Below, piece after piece: positions 35,905-46,255 of a stretch of DNA of 64,000 bases. The position numbers and the translations under genes were made by a program. The DNA lies in NCBI GenBank assembly GCA_963555705.1, contig OY743182.1, positions 53,448,592 to 53,512,591 of the forward strand. Direction: 5' to 3'. Numbering within the stretch: position 1 is the stretch's first letter; every line of letters begins with the position of its first letter. Under the pieces are notes generated by a model. That model searched no databases, had not been told where the DNA came from, and worked only from the letters and a program-made list of their open reading frames with translations. The DNA comes from Ligustrum vulgare (taxonomy: Eukaryota > Streptophyta > Magnoliopsida > Lamiales > Oleaceae).

Positions 35905-36896
35905 TTACACACACCTATCGACGAAGTATTTAGCCCATAAGTTTTGAATTTCAGCAATTTCCTCCGTTGAGTAATACTCTTTAAATGCCTACAAATAATC
36001 AAAATGAATTATCAGATATTTTCTAATAAAATATGAAGGAATAATTAAAAATTATCATGTTCAATAACTTATACATTTTCCAACGACGGACGCTGAAAGT
36101 GTTCAGTGACTATCTCATACATATTTTTCATGACGTAGTAGCCACACTCAGAACCTCCGGGCTGTTGAGGACACTGAAATTTTCACAATGAAAACTAATA
36201 TTAATAATCACACTAAATAGAATATGAAAATAATTCAAATATTTGTAATATATTCTAAATATGTGTTTTCATACCTTTATTTTTAGCCACGTTGTATTGG
36301 CTCTTGTCCTAATGCCTCCTTGTGTCCAGTATAGTTTGAAAGCCCTAAAATTGAATTAAATTATTCGAACCAATTACAAAATAAATAAATACAAAAACTA
36401 AGATTTCTATAAAAATTTTGGCAGAGTCTCCCCTATAAATTGAACTTATCCAACTTGTAAATAGACGCGTTGCTATTGAATCTATCACAACTTCTCAACA
36501 ATCACAACATATATTCATCAAAGTGAAACCACAACTCCACAATTATTTTATGAAAATTATCATAACTTACGTATTCAATAGCGGCTTGATATCTAAGTCA
36601 CGCTTAAATGCACTAGCTGAATCCAATAAGTATACCGTACTCTTCTGAGGAGAAATCACTAGCAACATCCAGTGGTTCCATCGTTTATAACCTTCTTTAA
36701 ACCCACGACGAATCAAATGACTTTTCACTTGCTCAAAATTACGAAACTTTCTCAGATTCTTACAATCACAACAATGACACAAAATCATTGCTTCACCTTT
36801 CTCTCTCATGTGTTCGTCCGCACATTTCATAAACTCTTCAACTCCTTTCAAATATTCATGTGTATTACGCCTGCCGTACATCCAATCTCGATCCAT
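35905..36896 (-). CDS. Chimeric transposase-associated domain + ULP1 (C48) protease, 4 exons
   Basis: Exons on the minus strand: 36896-36571, 36344-36275, 36173-36075, 35988-35905. All introns are GT-AG, and the joined 579 bases form one open frame of 192 codons plus stop. Residues 1 to about 72 match the CACTA transposase-associated domain (start MDRDWMYGRR; Cys 40-45 cluster, His60). From residue 73 it becomes the catalytic end of a ULP1/SENP-type cysteine protease: His75 (NHWMLLVI), Asp92 (VYLLDSA), Gln136 and Cys142 (CPQQPGGSECGYYVM). His-Asp (17), Gln-Cys (6) and His-Cys (67) spacings fit yeast Ulp1 (17, 6, 66). The N-terminal half of the protease fold is missing. Known CACTA elements carry both domains in larger proteins; here an internal deletion appears to have fused them. 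Expression and activity are unknown. Exon structure is my reading of splice signals. Confidence 0.75.
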
Positions 36897-37424
36897 ATCT
36901 AATAACCTATATGCGAAGATATAATTAAAAAAATATTACTTTTGAGTGAATATTTGTAATGATAGTTATATACTTGAACCAACTATATATTAATAATTGA
37001 AATCACATGCATACGATAATTTATTACGTTGAATACTTCATAATTTTACTTGTATATTTTGTTTAGTTATTTATTTAGTATGGTTAATTCTATGATAGTG
37101 AAAATCACCTATAATTACTATTATCTTCATTTTTTATTTATAAAATCCTACAGTAATTTCGGCAGAGTCTCCCCTATAAGTTGGACTTACCCAACCTGTA
37201 ATCAAAATGCCACAATACAACAAAAATGTTCAACCTCCACATATTCACTACTCAAACACAATAAATCAAACTTCAACATCATCAACCACTCCAAAATTAA
37301 TCCAAAATCAATTCTTAATTCCTAAAATGCTCAAAGTATGATTTCATAACCTAACATTCCATGCATAATTTCAATATAACTCCAATAATTCAAATTATAT
37401 CAATTAACTATTTGCAATACCAAA

Positions 37425-37426
<2 letters not shown>

Positions 37427-37472
<46 letters not shown>

Positions 37473-37625
37473 ATTCACATTTTTATACATCCAAATATAT
37501 ATATACATATATATATAATAATTCACATTTATATATATATATATATACATACACGCACACACACACACACACATATCACACACACACATATATATATATA
37601 TACATACACGCACACACACATATAA
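37427..37625. repeat. (AT)n and (CA)n microsatellites
   Basis: Long TATATATA tracts at 37430-37470, 37490-37550 and 37588-37602 and ACACACAC tracts at 37553-37586 and 37606-37620, inside the CACTA element. Frames across them are artefacts. Confidence 0.95.
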
Positions 37626-37809
37626 GAGTAAATTTCTTACGAGATGGAGGCGGGTTCGTGGTGGCGTCGCGGTGTTGGTGGCGTCGTGGTGTTGGTGGAG
37701 GCACGGTGGTGATGGCTCCGCGCGCAATGTTGAAGTGTTGAGAGAGAGTGAGAGAGAGATATGCGCGGAATGGAATTAAATCGCGCGAATTTTTGAATTA
37801 AATATATTA

Positions 37810-37965
37810 GGTTTAGACGTCGGTTCGTCGAGAACCGACGCCTGAACCGGAGGTTTACGCGTCGGTCTTGGTGAACCGACGCGTAAAGTCGAAGGTTTAC
37901 GCGTCGGTTCACCTGAACCGGGTTTAGGCGTCGGTTCTCGACGAACCGACGCCTAAACCCTTTTT
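37810..37965. repeat. CACTA subterminal repeats, right
   Basis: GACGTCGGTTCGTCGAGAAC, AGGTTTACGCGTCGG and reversed CCGACGCGTAAA and CCGACGCCTAAACC copies, pairing with the left array. Confidence 0.85.
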
Positions 37966-38165
37966 TTCGCGTTTTTCTACTAGTGCTTGCCGGACAAACA
38001 TAATTGATTGTTACGATCAAATAAAAAAAAAAGAGACAAACATAATTACTTATGTTTGTAGCGTGCTGACCTTGTCAAGGTCAACCACTGCTCCATTTGG
38101 CAAGGAATCTCTAGGTCATTTGGGGGAAAAAGAAAGAAATAAATAAACAAACACCATGTAGTCTA

Positions 38166-39067
38166 TGTTGGATATTGGTTAATAAATCAAGAATTGAAAA
38201 TCGATTAAAGTGACTTCGTGTCGACTTCGGCCAAATACTCAAAAGCTCGACTCAATCCGTTTATGCAAAATTGTTTGCCACTTCGCCGCTTCGGGGCGCA
38301 CAAACGGGGATCGACCTGCTCGATCAGGTCCGGGGGTCGAGGGGGTAGCGCCCCCCGTGGGGGCTCGGGGGAAATACCCCCGAAAGAGAATTTTGATTTC
38401 TCTGCATATATTGAAGGGTATATTTGGCATTTCAAAAACCAATATCGGATGAATGAGAAATTACGGAAAATGACGAAAATCAGGTCAAAATGTTTGACCG
38501 CGCGATCACACGTCAAATTAATATCCGGTTTTTTGAGTAAAACCGTGCGGCCGCACGGTTGTTCGGCCAGAAGGTACGTTTTCATAAAGGTGCATTGTTT
38601 GGAAATGATGCATGGTTTGGACCTCAACCACTTCGTCCACACCCTTTCATGATCTATATATAGGACCCTTTGGGTGTCCTATTCCTCACTTTTGATATGT
38701 AAAAACACCTCTCATCATCACTTGTCTCCTAAATCAAAATCATTTCATTTATTTTGATTTTCCTTCATTACATCCTTTGGAGTACATAAGCCTATATTTG
38801 GTTCGTTGTACTTGTGTTTTGGAGTGCTACAAACACAAGTGAAGCCGTTGTATCTTGGGAGTCGATTGTCGAAATCTGTAGGCACCGTTGCGGGGCAAAT
38901 TCGACTTAAGGACAAAGAGTCCAACTCTTGCCTCGGCTTTGTCCCTTCTTTTCTTCTTCTTCTTGTTTATGTTTTTCTTTGCCGTTACTCTGTCCAATAT
39001 TCGACAAGGATTTACAAAATCATCATTATATTTATTTGGCGTCACTATTCACAAAATCCACCCATCA
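38166..39067 (+). mobile_element. Solo LTR, 902 bp, with 5-bp duplication
   Basis: TGTTGGATATTGG...CCACCCATCA, flanked by GTCTA at 38161-38165 and 39068-39072. A TATA box (CTATATATAGGACC, about 38651) is placed as expected for an LTR promoter, followed by a pyrimidine-rich tract. It contains a perfect 20-bp palindrome (38541-38560). No internal region remains, so it is a solo LTR left by recombination. The 140-residue frames on both strands at 38205-38652 come from its GC-rich part and are not genes. Confidence 0.88.
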
Positions 39068-39072
39068 GTCTA

Positions 39073-39890
39073 GTCATAAGTTTCTTGTCTACCTAGATAG
39101 ACTATTTCTTTAGTGTCGACTCACACATACTGCATTCGATAGACGAACTCCTTTAGTAGTTTCTTGTCGATGCTACTAAAGAAAATCTCAACATTAATCT
39201 CACTAATGAGAGTGGATATAATCTTGAAAGTCGGATGCTCCTTCGATTCATGCGCACTCTCTTGCATAGATGATCGATCCTCAAATTGCTTAAAACATTG
39301 GATAAAACTATAACGAACTTAACATAAAATAGGTCGATCGAAGCACAATAAACTGTCCTTTCCACAATGTGGAAACCTTGTCCGTAAACTATAGCAAGTA
39401 ATATAATGCATCAGAGAGAGACAAGAGAGACAGCCGACAAAGAGCATCTTTACTTCATGGGTTTGTGGAAAGATGTATTATAAGTTTCAGTAACAAAATA
39501 AAAAATAAAAGAGAAAAGAGAGAATCCCAAAAACAACAACTGGATAAGTACTTAATTTAATTCATGAATAACTAATCCAACAGTGAATATGCCGGAGAAG
39601 AAGAGGGGTGCACCGTGCACAGTCCACTGCTCGTGCTGTACTTTCTGCCTCCCTACAGGGTGTCAGCGCCACCCACGCGTCTTTTCTTTTGCCCTCACTC
39701 CACCATCACCACAACCACCCAACAACCCTAATATTATATATGTATGTATATCTATGTATATACGTATATGGAGTGGACCATGCAGCCTGCATCCTTATAT
39801 TCCATTTCACATGCTACCATTTTATTATATTCATTGAAGAATAAGATGCATGCAAGATGCTTGCTATAGTTGGTCTGAGAGCATGCTTAA
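39073..39890. other. No gene supported; GC-richer patch 39590-39720
   Basis: The patch at 39590-39720 contains GTGCACCGTGCAC and CCACGCGTC and could be a conserved promoter piece, but there is no gene next to it. Two overlapping short frames here lack any recognisable domain. Confidence 0.35.
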
Positions 39891-39894
39891 AAAT

Positions 39895-40770
39895 TTGTAA
39901 TGTTCGGTTTGGATAAAAATTAGGCCTCTTATCTTTACTGTTTTGAGATCATTTTCTATTTTTATTTTCGAAAATACTAAAAACACGTTCTCTTTATCAT
40001 TTTTGAAAAAGCATGTTGAAAAACCAAAAAAAAAAAAAAGTACAAAAAACACAAAATGTCCAAAACCTCGTTTTGGGCTTTTTGTGTGTATTTCAACCAA
40101 AAATATTCAAAACGCGGAAAACTCGTTTTGGGATTTTTTTTTATAAGAATTATCCTAACTTGAACTAAGCTTAATATAAAGTTTTTTATTTTTATTTTTA
40201 GAATTATCCCAACTTGGAACTAAGCTTAAATAAAGATTTTTTTGGGGAGAATTATCTTAATTTAAAACTAAGCTTAAATAAAGTTTTATTGAATTCAATA
40301 TCAACATTACAAAAAAAAAATAATAATAAGTGAGAATTCTTGTTGTTATATTTCAAAAAACGTCTTGATAAATGGACTTCGGTGGTTTTAAAAGAACTTA
40401 CATTTTCTGAATTTTAATAGAACTAGAGCTTCCTCAAATCCCTAACATGATCAAGTTGTGTTAATATAGACTCTTAATGCTCATATTAGTGTGTTGCATG
40501 TAACTATGTTTTCAGTTTATTGTGAAAGAAAATTTGAGTTTGAGCCAGTAATATTCTATAAGCAAATTAATTAAAAATAGTTTAAATAGTATTCTACAAA
40601 ATTTCAAACAGAACGTATTTTTCAGATTTTCATTTTCAAAAACGGTTTTCAGAAATGACAAACCAAACGCGTTTTCAGCAAATTTGAAAACAAAAATAAA
40701 AACAGGAAATACAAAATATTTTCGAAAATGAAAATACAAAATAAAATACAAATAGAATACCACCTAGATT
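39895..40770. mobile_element. Foldback/MULE-like MITE with 3-unit tandem repeat inside
   Basis: The left part (ATTTTCTATTTTTATTTTCG, AAAAACACGTTCTC, CATTTTTGAAAA) is an imperfect inverted copy of 40590-40750 read in reverse (TTTTTATTTTTGTTTTC, AAAACGCGTTTGG, CATTTCTGAAAA). Between them lie three ~50-60-bp units starting GAATTAT at 40147, 40201 and 40249, each with AACTAAGCTTAA. Confidence 0.5.
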
Positions 40771-41138
40771 TTTTAATATATTTTGATAAAAGTTGATCAA
40801 ATATGTTGTTCAATTGTTCAAAGATTTGTGTATTTCATAAAATTTATCATTCAAGTTAATTGTGAACCGACTTAATTTTGAATCAACTTTTTTAGATGAA
40901 CCAAACAAGAGCTAATAATGTTAACCTCTAAAGAAAAAACTTAATGCATAAGCGAGCAATGTGAATCTCATACGAGCTATTAGATTCTAAGATTAACGTT
41001 CACAAATTAATGAACTACTACCATCTTGTGGGGGCATCTTCAATTCCAAGTTGATTAAATATAAAATCATTAACTAATTGTTACGGTATTTTTGGTCACT
41101 CGTGACGTACCCTAACAAACATCATATCATGAAATCAA

Positions 41139-41240
41139 GGATTCAAATTCCTAGGTACGCACCCAATTATGGTTAGGCCAAGAGTGATTCTTGGCCCAAC
41201 CTTAGCTGTGTGTGTACCTAGGGATTTGAACCCAGCTAAT
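41139..41240. repeat. Imperfect inverted repeat (~100 bp), MITE-like
   Basis: GGATTCAAATTCCTAGGTAC pairs with GTACCTAGGGATTTGAACCC, and the centre GGCCAAGAGTGATTCTTGGCC forms the loop-proximal stem. A further AAGAATCACTCTT follows at 41260. Confidence 0.65.
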
Positions 41241-41555
41241 GTTGGGTCAAGAATCACTCTTAAAGAGATAATTCATGTGTTATAGGGTACATCTCAAGTA
41301 ATTGAAAAAATACTGTAACACTAATATGTAAGGACTTAATTTACTTCTTTTATTAAATATGCTATATATTTTAAGATGAAATCGAAATTTTATTGCAACA
41401 TGAGTGTTGGCTTAAGATCGAAAGTGCTTTTGGGTGAATTCTAGACTTTAATTTAGAAGTAACAAAGAAATTAATTGCATCTCCCGTCACAACCATAGTT
41501 TTTTTTGATAAAAGTGATTGTACGTGTGGATAAATATATGAAATTATTCTAATTT

Positions 41556-41679
41556 CACAATCTCCCTCACAATGTGGGTGACAATTCACTCACATTGGAG
41601 TGAGACTCTCAAAATTTGAATTTTGAGTGTCTCACTCCAATGTAAGTGTATTGTCATCCACATTGTGAGTGTGATTGTG
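41556..41679. mobile_element. Near-perfect 124-bp foldback MITE
   Basis: CACAATCTCCCTCACAATGT pairs with ACATTGTGAGTGTGATTGTG, and CTCACATTGGAGTGAGACTC pairs with the matching right arm down to a TCAAAATTTGAATTTTGA centre. The hairpin covers almost the whole length. Confidence 0.8.
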
Positions 41680-41751
41680 ATTGTAGTAAGATTGAAATAT
41701 ATGTGTTTATACAAGTCTAACGCAATAAGGAAAATGAATTATTAGGGCCCG

Positions 41752-41888
41752 AGGTTTGGCGAAACAAGTAAATGTAATTTGATATATAATGTGTATTATT
41801 TGAATTTTCTAAAAAATATGTGTAGTTAAAAATTGAAGAGAAAATATATATATAATTAAAAAATCATTTGAAAAATGGTCCCATCATA
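41752..41888. mobile_element. Small AT-rich MITE-like copy (pair with 35165-35310)
   Basis: Shares AATTTGAT(A/T)TATAATGTGTA and TTAAAAATTG(A/G)A blocks with 35165-35310. Confidence 0.45.
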
Positions 41889-41894
41889 ATTTAA

Positions 41895-42283
41895 AAAAAT
41901 AAGACAATGTTCTCTTTGTTGTTTTCAGCTCATTTTGAGTTTTCGATTTTTGGAAATATCGAAAACGAGTTCACTATGCCCATTTTCAGAAATTTGTTTC
42001 CCAAAAAAAAAAAAAAAAAATACAAAGAAAATTCAAAACGAGTTTATTGAGTTTTGAATATTTTGTAAAGTCCAAAACAGGCGTTTTGGACCTTTTTTTT
42101 TTTTTTGGTAAATGTAAGATACTTTATTCACTTGAAATTTTTATATTATTTTGTCATTATATATAGATTCATGTTAAGATTTTTTTTTTTTTTTTAAATG
42201 TGAGACACTTCATTCACTTGAAGTTCTTATATTATTTTACCATTATATATAGATCTATATTAATTTTTTTAATAATAATAATA

Positions 42284-42331
<48 letters not shown>

Positions 42332-42910
42332 TTGTCAATGTAAGACACTTCCTTTACTTAAAGTTCTTATGTTATTTTACCATTATATATAGATCAATGT
42401 TAAGATTTTTTTTTTATTTATTTATTTTATAAATGTGAGACACTTCCTTTACTTAAAGTTCTTATGTTATTTTACCATTATATATAGATCTATGTTAAGA
42501 TTTTTTTTTGGTAATTTTTTTTATTTTTATTTTTTATTATTATTATTTTTTTTTTTGTAAATATGAGATACTTCCTTCATTTGAAATTCTTATGTTATTT
42601 TGTCATTATATATAGATCCATGTTAAGATTGTGTTGGTATGATATTGAACTTTTGTTTAGCTGAAACAATATTAATGATGAATTTATTGACATAGAGAAT
42701 TAACTGATTTATTGACATTAAAATTAATGTAATTCAACAAATCAATCATGTTTTACATATAAAATATCACAAAATAAATATATCAGAAAAATTACAAAGT
42801 AAACATATTTTTTAGTTTTCTATTTTTGAAAACAGTCTCAAATTAAATAATCAAAAACTAAAATTCAAAACAAAATTTAAAATTCAAAATCGAAATACAA
42901 ATTGGACGCC
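41895..42910. mobile_element. Second MULE-like MITE carrying the 5-unit array
   Basis: The left side (GTTTTCAGCTCATTTTGAG, TTTTCGATTTTTGGAAATAT) and the right side read in reverse (TTTTCAAAAATAGAAAAC, TTTCGATTTTGAATTTT) form loose inverted arms like those of 39895-40770. The interior consists mainly of the tandem array 42111-42630. Ends are approximate. Confidence 0.45.
42111..42630. repeat. Five-unit tandem repeat with inserted T and TTA microsatellites
   Basis: Units start near 42111, 42196, 42336, 42431 and 42559, each AAATGT(A/G)AGA(T/C)ACTT followed by GTTATTTTACCATTATATATAG. Unit spacing varies from 85 to 140 because a (TTA)n tract (42270-42330) and poly-T tracts have expanded between units. 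Confidence 0.9.
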
Positions 42911-43069
42911 CTAATATTTACAGAACAGCAAAGCCCTAGGTTAAAATATAATTCTTGGAGAAAATGAATGAGGCATACATCGTACATCAATACCCAGGTG
43001 GGGTGAGGGACCAGTTACAAGTAGAAAAGATAATAATGTTCAAAGAATAGACCCGAGAAATATGGGGGG

Positions 43070-43105
43070 TAATGACACGTATCACGTGGGCCCAACCTTT
43101 TTTCA
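43070..43105. promoter_or_regulatory. G-box and TCP-box cluster
   Basis: ACACGTATCACGTGGGCCCAAC contains a G-box core (CACGTG) overlapping a GTGGGCCCA site of the TCP class. It lies 2.3 kb upstream of the AHL gene in a short, less repetitive patch. Function is inferred from motif only. Confidence 0.35.
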
Positions 43106-43261
43106 ACAGAAGAAGAGAGGAAGGAATAGGATGGTGGTGCATGTGGGGGTGAGGGGTCTTCGAAAAACGCAAAATTTGGCCCCTCTTTCTTACGCTTACA
43201 CATGTTCCTGCATCTTAATTCACAACCCAATTTAATCGTGACAGTTGTCTATCTGAATTTA

Positions 43262-43640
43262 GTAACCGTTTGATAAACGATTTTGACGCAATTTTCTAAA
43301 TTATTTTTTGACCATTCAAGTTTTGTCTCTTTACTTTTTAACAATATATTTTAATTCAAAATCATAAATAAATTAATTTATGAACAATTACAATATTACC
43401 AAACAGAGGATTTTCTCGCTTTAGATTTGAATCAAAGTTTTTCTCGAAAACTCTTTAATCAAAGTTTTGAGAATCGGTTCAAATATTGATTCAGAAAATA
43501 TAGCCTCAGTTTGGTAAAACATGTTTTTTCCTACACAATTTCTTAAATCATATTTTAACCACAAACATTTTTCCTCTTCATTTTTCAATCACACATTTTA
43601 TCTAGAAAACATAAAAAAATATGTTTTTAAACAAAAAAAC
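43262..43640. mobile_element. MITE-like AT-rich copy
   Basis: Begins AACCGTTTGATAAACG and ends AACAAACAGACGCTAAA, with the TTTTCTAAATTATTTTTTGA and TTTAATCAAAGTTTTGAGAA phrases seen in the similar segment at 55640-55795 (ending TTACCAAACGGTGGC). Ends not precise. Confidence 0.4.
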
Positions 43641-43649
43641 TTTTAACAA

Positions 43650-44882
43650 ACAGACGCTAAATGTTCAGGTATGAAAAGGTCGAATTAGGAATGAATTACC
43701 ATTGTCAATTTAATTGGCCTTCTAAATGAATACGTACGTTTCAAATAAAATATAACTATTTTTTTTTAAAAAAAAATGAATAGTTAGTTTAAACTTTATG
43801 ATGATTGAAATAAGTACTTTTTATTTTATATATTCTTACAAATTATCTCATGCTTAGGGACCTAATTCTCATATGCTACAAATTTTTTGTTGTTATAATG
43901 CATCTTTCACTACGGAAATTAGACTACTTAAAAAGGAAATTCATCTTTGATGATTGTACTATTACTACTAAAAAATAAAGAGCACTTAGAAAATTTCTCT
44001 TGTTTGTTCGTTACTCCTCTTAATGTTGATGTTTTATCTTTTATTATTATTATTTAATTACAATTTGAAAGCAAAATACAAAAATAAAATAAATTCGGAG
44101 ATCTAACATCAAATTAGTGGAATACAAAAAACTTAAATTACCACATAAAGTTGTTCGATATAAAACAAGGAAAGGTATTTGATTCACTTCTCCTATCCAT
44201 TTTGCACATAACAAAAAGAGAATATGGGTACATGAGTATATGAATAAAGACATAATTTAGATAAATGAATTTGTGTTATTTTCAACATTTTAAACTTTTA
44301 ACGGGGTTCAACATTCTCGATTTGAATTTGAAATTCCATTTTAAAAGGTCATTCTTTATTAAGAAGAACTATGGATTTATTCTTAACATTCCCTACAAGC
44401 CCCTACATACAAGGAAGTAATTATTTAAGAAAATAGATCGATCAATTCATATTTGAACTTTAGACGAATCAAATAAGGCTCATTTGAACTTTTTATTATC
44501 GTTTTACATAATAAAGAGACATACGATTTTTCCTAACCAAGTGAACCAAGAACCATTTGAGAGTACTGAAAATAACTCATGCCTTAATACAATATAATCT
44601 ATATTCTATAGAAATATTGGTGAACAATATTGTGGTCAACAATAATAATGTCAAGATCTTGTATTACACATAGAAAACCTTAACCAATTAACGCTAAGCT
44701 CAAAACTATTATGTGTCTTATGTTAGACAAAACTAATACCCTTCATTGAGTGAGACCTTGCGAAAAAGATACACACAAAGAGAAGTTGAATTTGGAGAAG
44801 AGCCTTGGATTTACATGAATATAAAACCAATAATATCATTTTGCTGAGGTATAGATAGATACAATATTTACACACATATCAG
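43650..44882. other. No gene seen; distal upstream region of AHL gene
   Basis: AT-rich, no supported frame. The minus-strand frame at 44050-44253 has no recognisable content. Confidence 0.4.
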
Positions 44883-44940
44883 AGAGTGTGTGTGTGTGTG
44901 TAAGAGAGAGAAAGAGAGAGAGAGAGAGAGTGTGTGTGTG

Positions 44941-45002
<62 letters not shown>
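44883..45002. repeat. (GT)n and (GA)n compound microsatellite
   Basis: Alternating GTGTGTGT and AGAGAGAG blocks, the last (GA) block over 50 bases. It lies about 390 bases upstream of the AHL start codon, in the promoter or 5' UTR, where GA repeats can act as GAGA-type binding sites and length-variable elements. Confidence 0.95.
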
Positions 45003-45004
<2 letters not shown>

Positions 45005-45388
45005 TCACCGTCTTTACCAAATCAAGCCCTAGCTATCCAAATCCAATAATAACCATCTGAAATCTAAGAGCTCTGAAAATCCTCTTGAAAATCTTAGTAA
45101 AACGCCGTCAAGTGTTTTGGGAAAGTGGTGATATGGAGAAATCTCTGGTGGGTGACACCCAAATTAAAATCCACTACCTTTTCTCTTTATGGTGAAGACT
45201 ATGAGTGCCTTGATTCATTAAACAAGGTAAAAAAATACCAAGAAAGTAAGAAAAAAGAGAGACAGAGGGAAGACTAAAGTCCAGTAATCAATATTTTTGA
45301 ATCGTCAATTGCTTCGCCTCTCTCTAAAAGTTCATCTTTAGGTCTAATAATATAAGCAAGCAATAGTGCTAGAATTTGAAGGGAAAGT

Positions 45389-46255
45389 ATGGATCCAGTA
45401 ACAGCATCATCAGCACTTGGTCATTCACTTCCTCCTCCTTTCCACACAAGGGATTTCAATTTGCAGCAGCAATTTCACCATCAGGGCCAAAATTCTGAAG
45501 ATGAGCAGAGTGAAACCAGTGGCCTAAACATGGGACAGAATCGAAATCGCGATGAAGGCAATATGAACGCTGGTGAGAGCGAAGAGGGTGGAGCCATGGG
45601 AATGGGAGGAGAGATGACAAGAAGGCCTAGAGGTAGACCAGCTGGATCCAAGAACAAACCTAAGCCACCAATCATCATCACGCGTGATAGCGCTAATGCG
45701 TTGCGAACCCATGTCATGGAGATTTCAGATGGTTGTGATATCATGGAGAGTGTTGCAAACTTTGCCCGGAGACGCCAACGAGGTGTGTGTATTATGAGTG
45801 GAAGTGGCAACGTGACTAATGTAACCCTAAGGCAACCAGCAGCTCCTGGAGCGGTCGTGACACTCCATGGAAGATTCGAGATCTTGTCCCTGGCCGGATC
45901 TTTTCTGCCACCGCCTGCTCCGTCTGCAGCCACGGGGCTGACTATATATTTAGCTGGTGGACAAGGGCAGGTGGTGGGAGGTAGCGTTGTGGGCCCACTT
46001 TTGGCATCGGGGCCAGTTATAGTCATGACAGCCTCATTCAGCAATGCAGCATATGAAAGACTCCCACTTGAAGATGAAGAGAATCCAATTAATCCAGTTC
46101 AAGGGGGTTCACTTGGATCTCCTCCAGATGGTGTTGGAGGGCAGCAGCAACTAATGTCTGATCCTTCTTTATTTCAAGGGATGCCACCAAATCTCCTCAA
46201 CTCAGTTCAGATGCCTAATGAGGCCTATTGGGCTAGCGGCCGCCCGCCATTTTAG
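45389..46255 (+). CDS. AHL22-like: AT-hook motif nuclear-localised protein, type I (AHL22-like)
   Basis: A 288-residue intronless DNA-binding protein. Residues 78-94 ([17 protein letters not shown]) are a type-I AT-hook with the RGRP core that enters the minor groove of AT-rich DNA. Residues about 104-226 are the PPC/DUF296 domain with the GRFEIL box (161-166), [20 protein letters not shown] and [14 protein letters not shown], used for trimer formation and partner binding. The N-terminus ([20 protein letters not shown]) and the RPPF end recall Arabidopsis AHL22, a regulator of flowering time and hypocotyl growth through chromatin at target genes. Type-I AHL genes lack introns, which fits. The ATG at 45389 is chosen because it gives the family N-terminus. 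The first ~70 residues are low-complexity and acidic. All key residues are intact and codons look normal, so the gene is probably functional. Exact orthology to AHL22 rather than a close paralogue is not proven. Confidence 0.97.
   Translation: MDPVTASSALGHSLPPPFHTRDFNLQQQFHHQGQNSEDEQSETSGLNMGQNRNRDEGNMNAGESEEGGAMGMGGEMTRRPRGRPAGSKNKPKPPIIITRDSANALRTHVMEISDGCDIMESVANFARRRQRGVCIMSGSGNVTNVTLRQPAAPGAVVTLHGRFEILSLAGSFLPPPAPSAATGLTIYLAGGQGQVVGGSVVGPLLASGPVIVMTASFSNAAYERLPLEDEENPINPVQGGSLGSPPDGVGGQQQLMSDPSLFQGMPPNLLNSVQMPNEAYWASGRPPF

Larger units (their letters stand above)
35327..37985 (-). mobile_element. CACTA (En/Spm-type) element with intact small gene
   Basis: Starts CACTAGTACAGAAACAG and ends, reversed, CACTAGTAGAAAAACGCG. 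It is flanked by CTT (35324-35326) and CTT (37986-37988), the 3-bp duplication expected for CACTA elements. Subterminal arrays of TTTACGCGTCGGTT in both orientations fill 35345-35560 and 37810-37965, as is usual for binding of the element's DNA-binding transposase. At 2.66 kb it is far smaller than an autonomous element and lacks TNPD catalytic and TNPA domains. It encodes the chimeric gene at 35905-36896. Confidence 0.93.

Noticed and set aside
37361..37741. 126- and 107-residue Ile/Tyr- or Cys/Val-rich frames
   Set aside because: Translation of AT and CA microsatellites.
38205..38652. Long frames on both strands
   Set aside because: GC-rich part of a solo LTR; no domain.
38166..39006. Shorter LTR ending at TTCGACA (39006)
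   Set aside because: It has TG/CA edges but no matching duplication; the end at 39067 gives a perfect GTCTA duplication.
39583..39844. Two overlapping ~80-residue frames in a GC-richer patch
   Set aside because: No domain, no homologous pattern recognised, no splice or start context that decides a gene.
45481..46044. 187-residue minus-strand frame
   Set aside because: Antisense shadow of the AHL gene, whose plus-strand frame has full family hallmarks.
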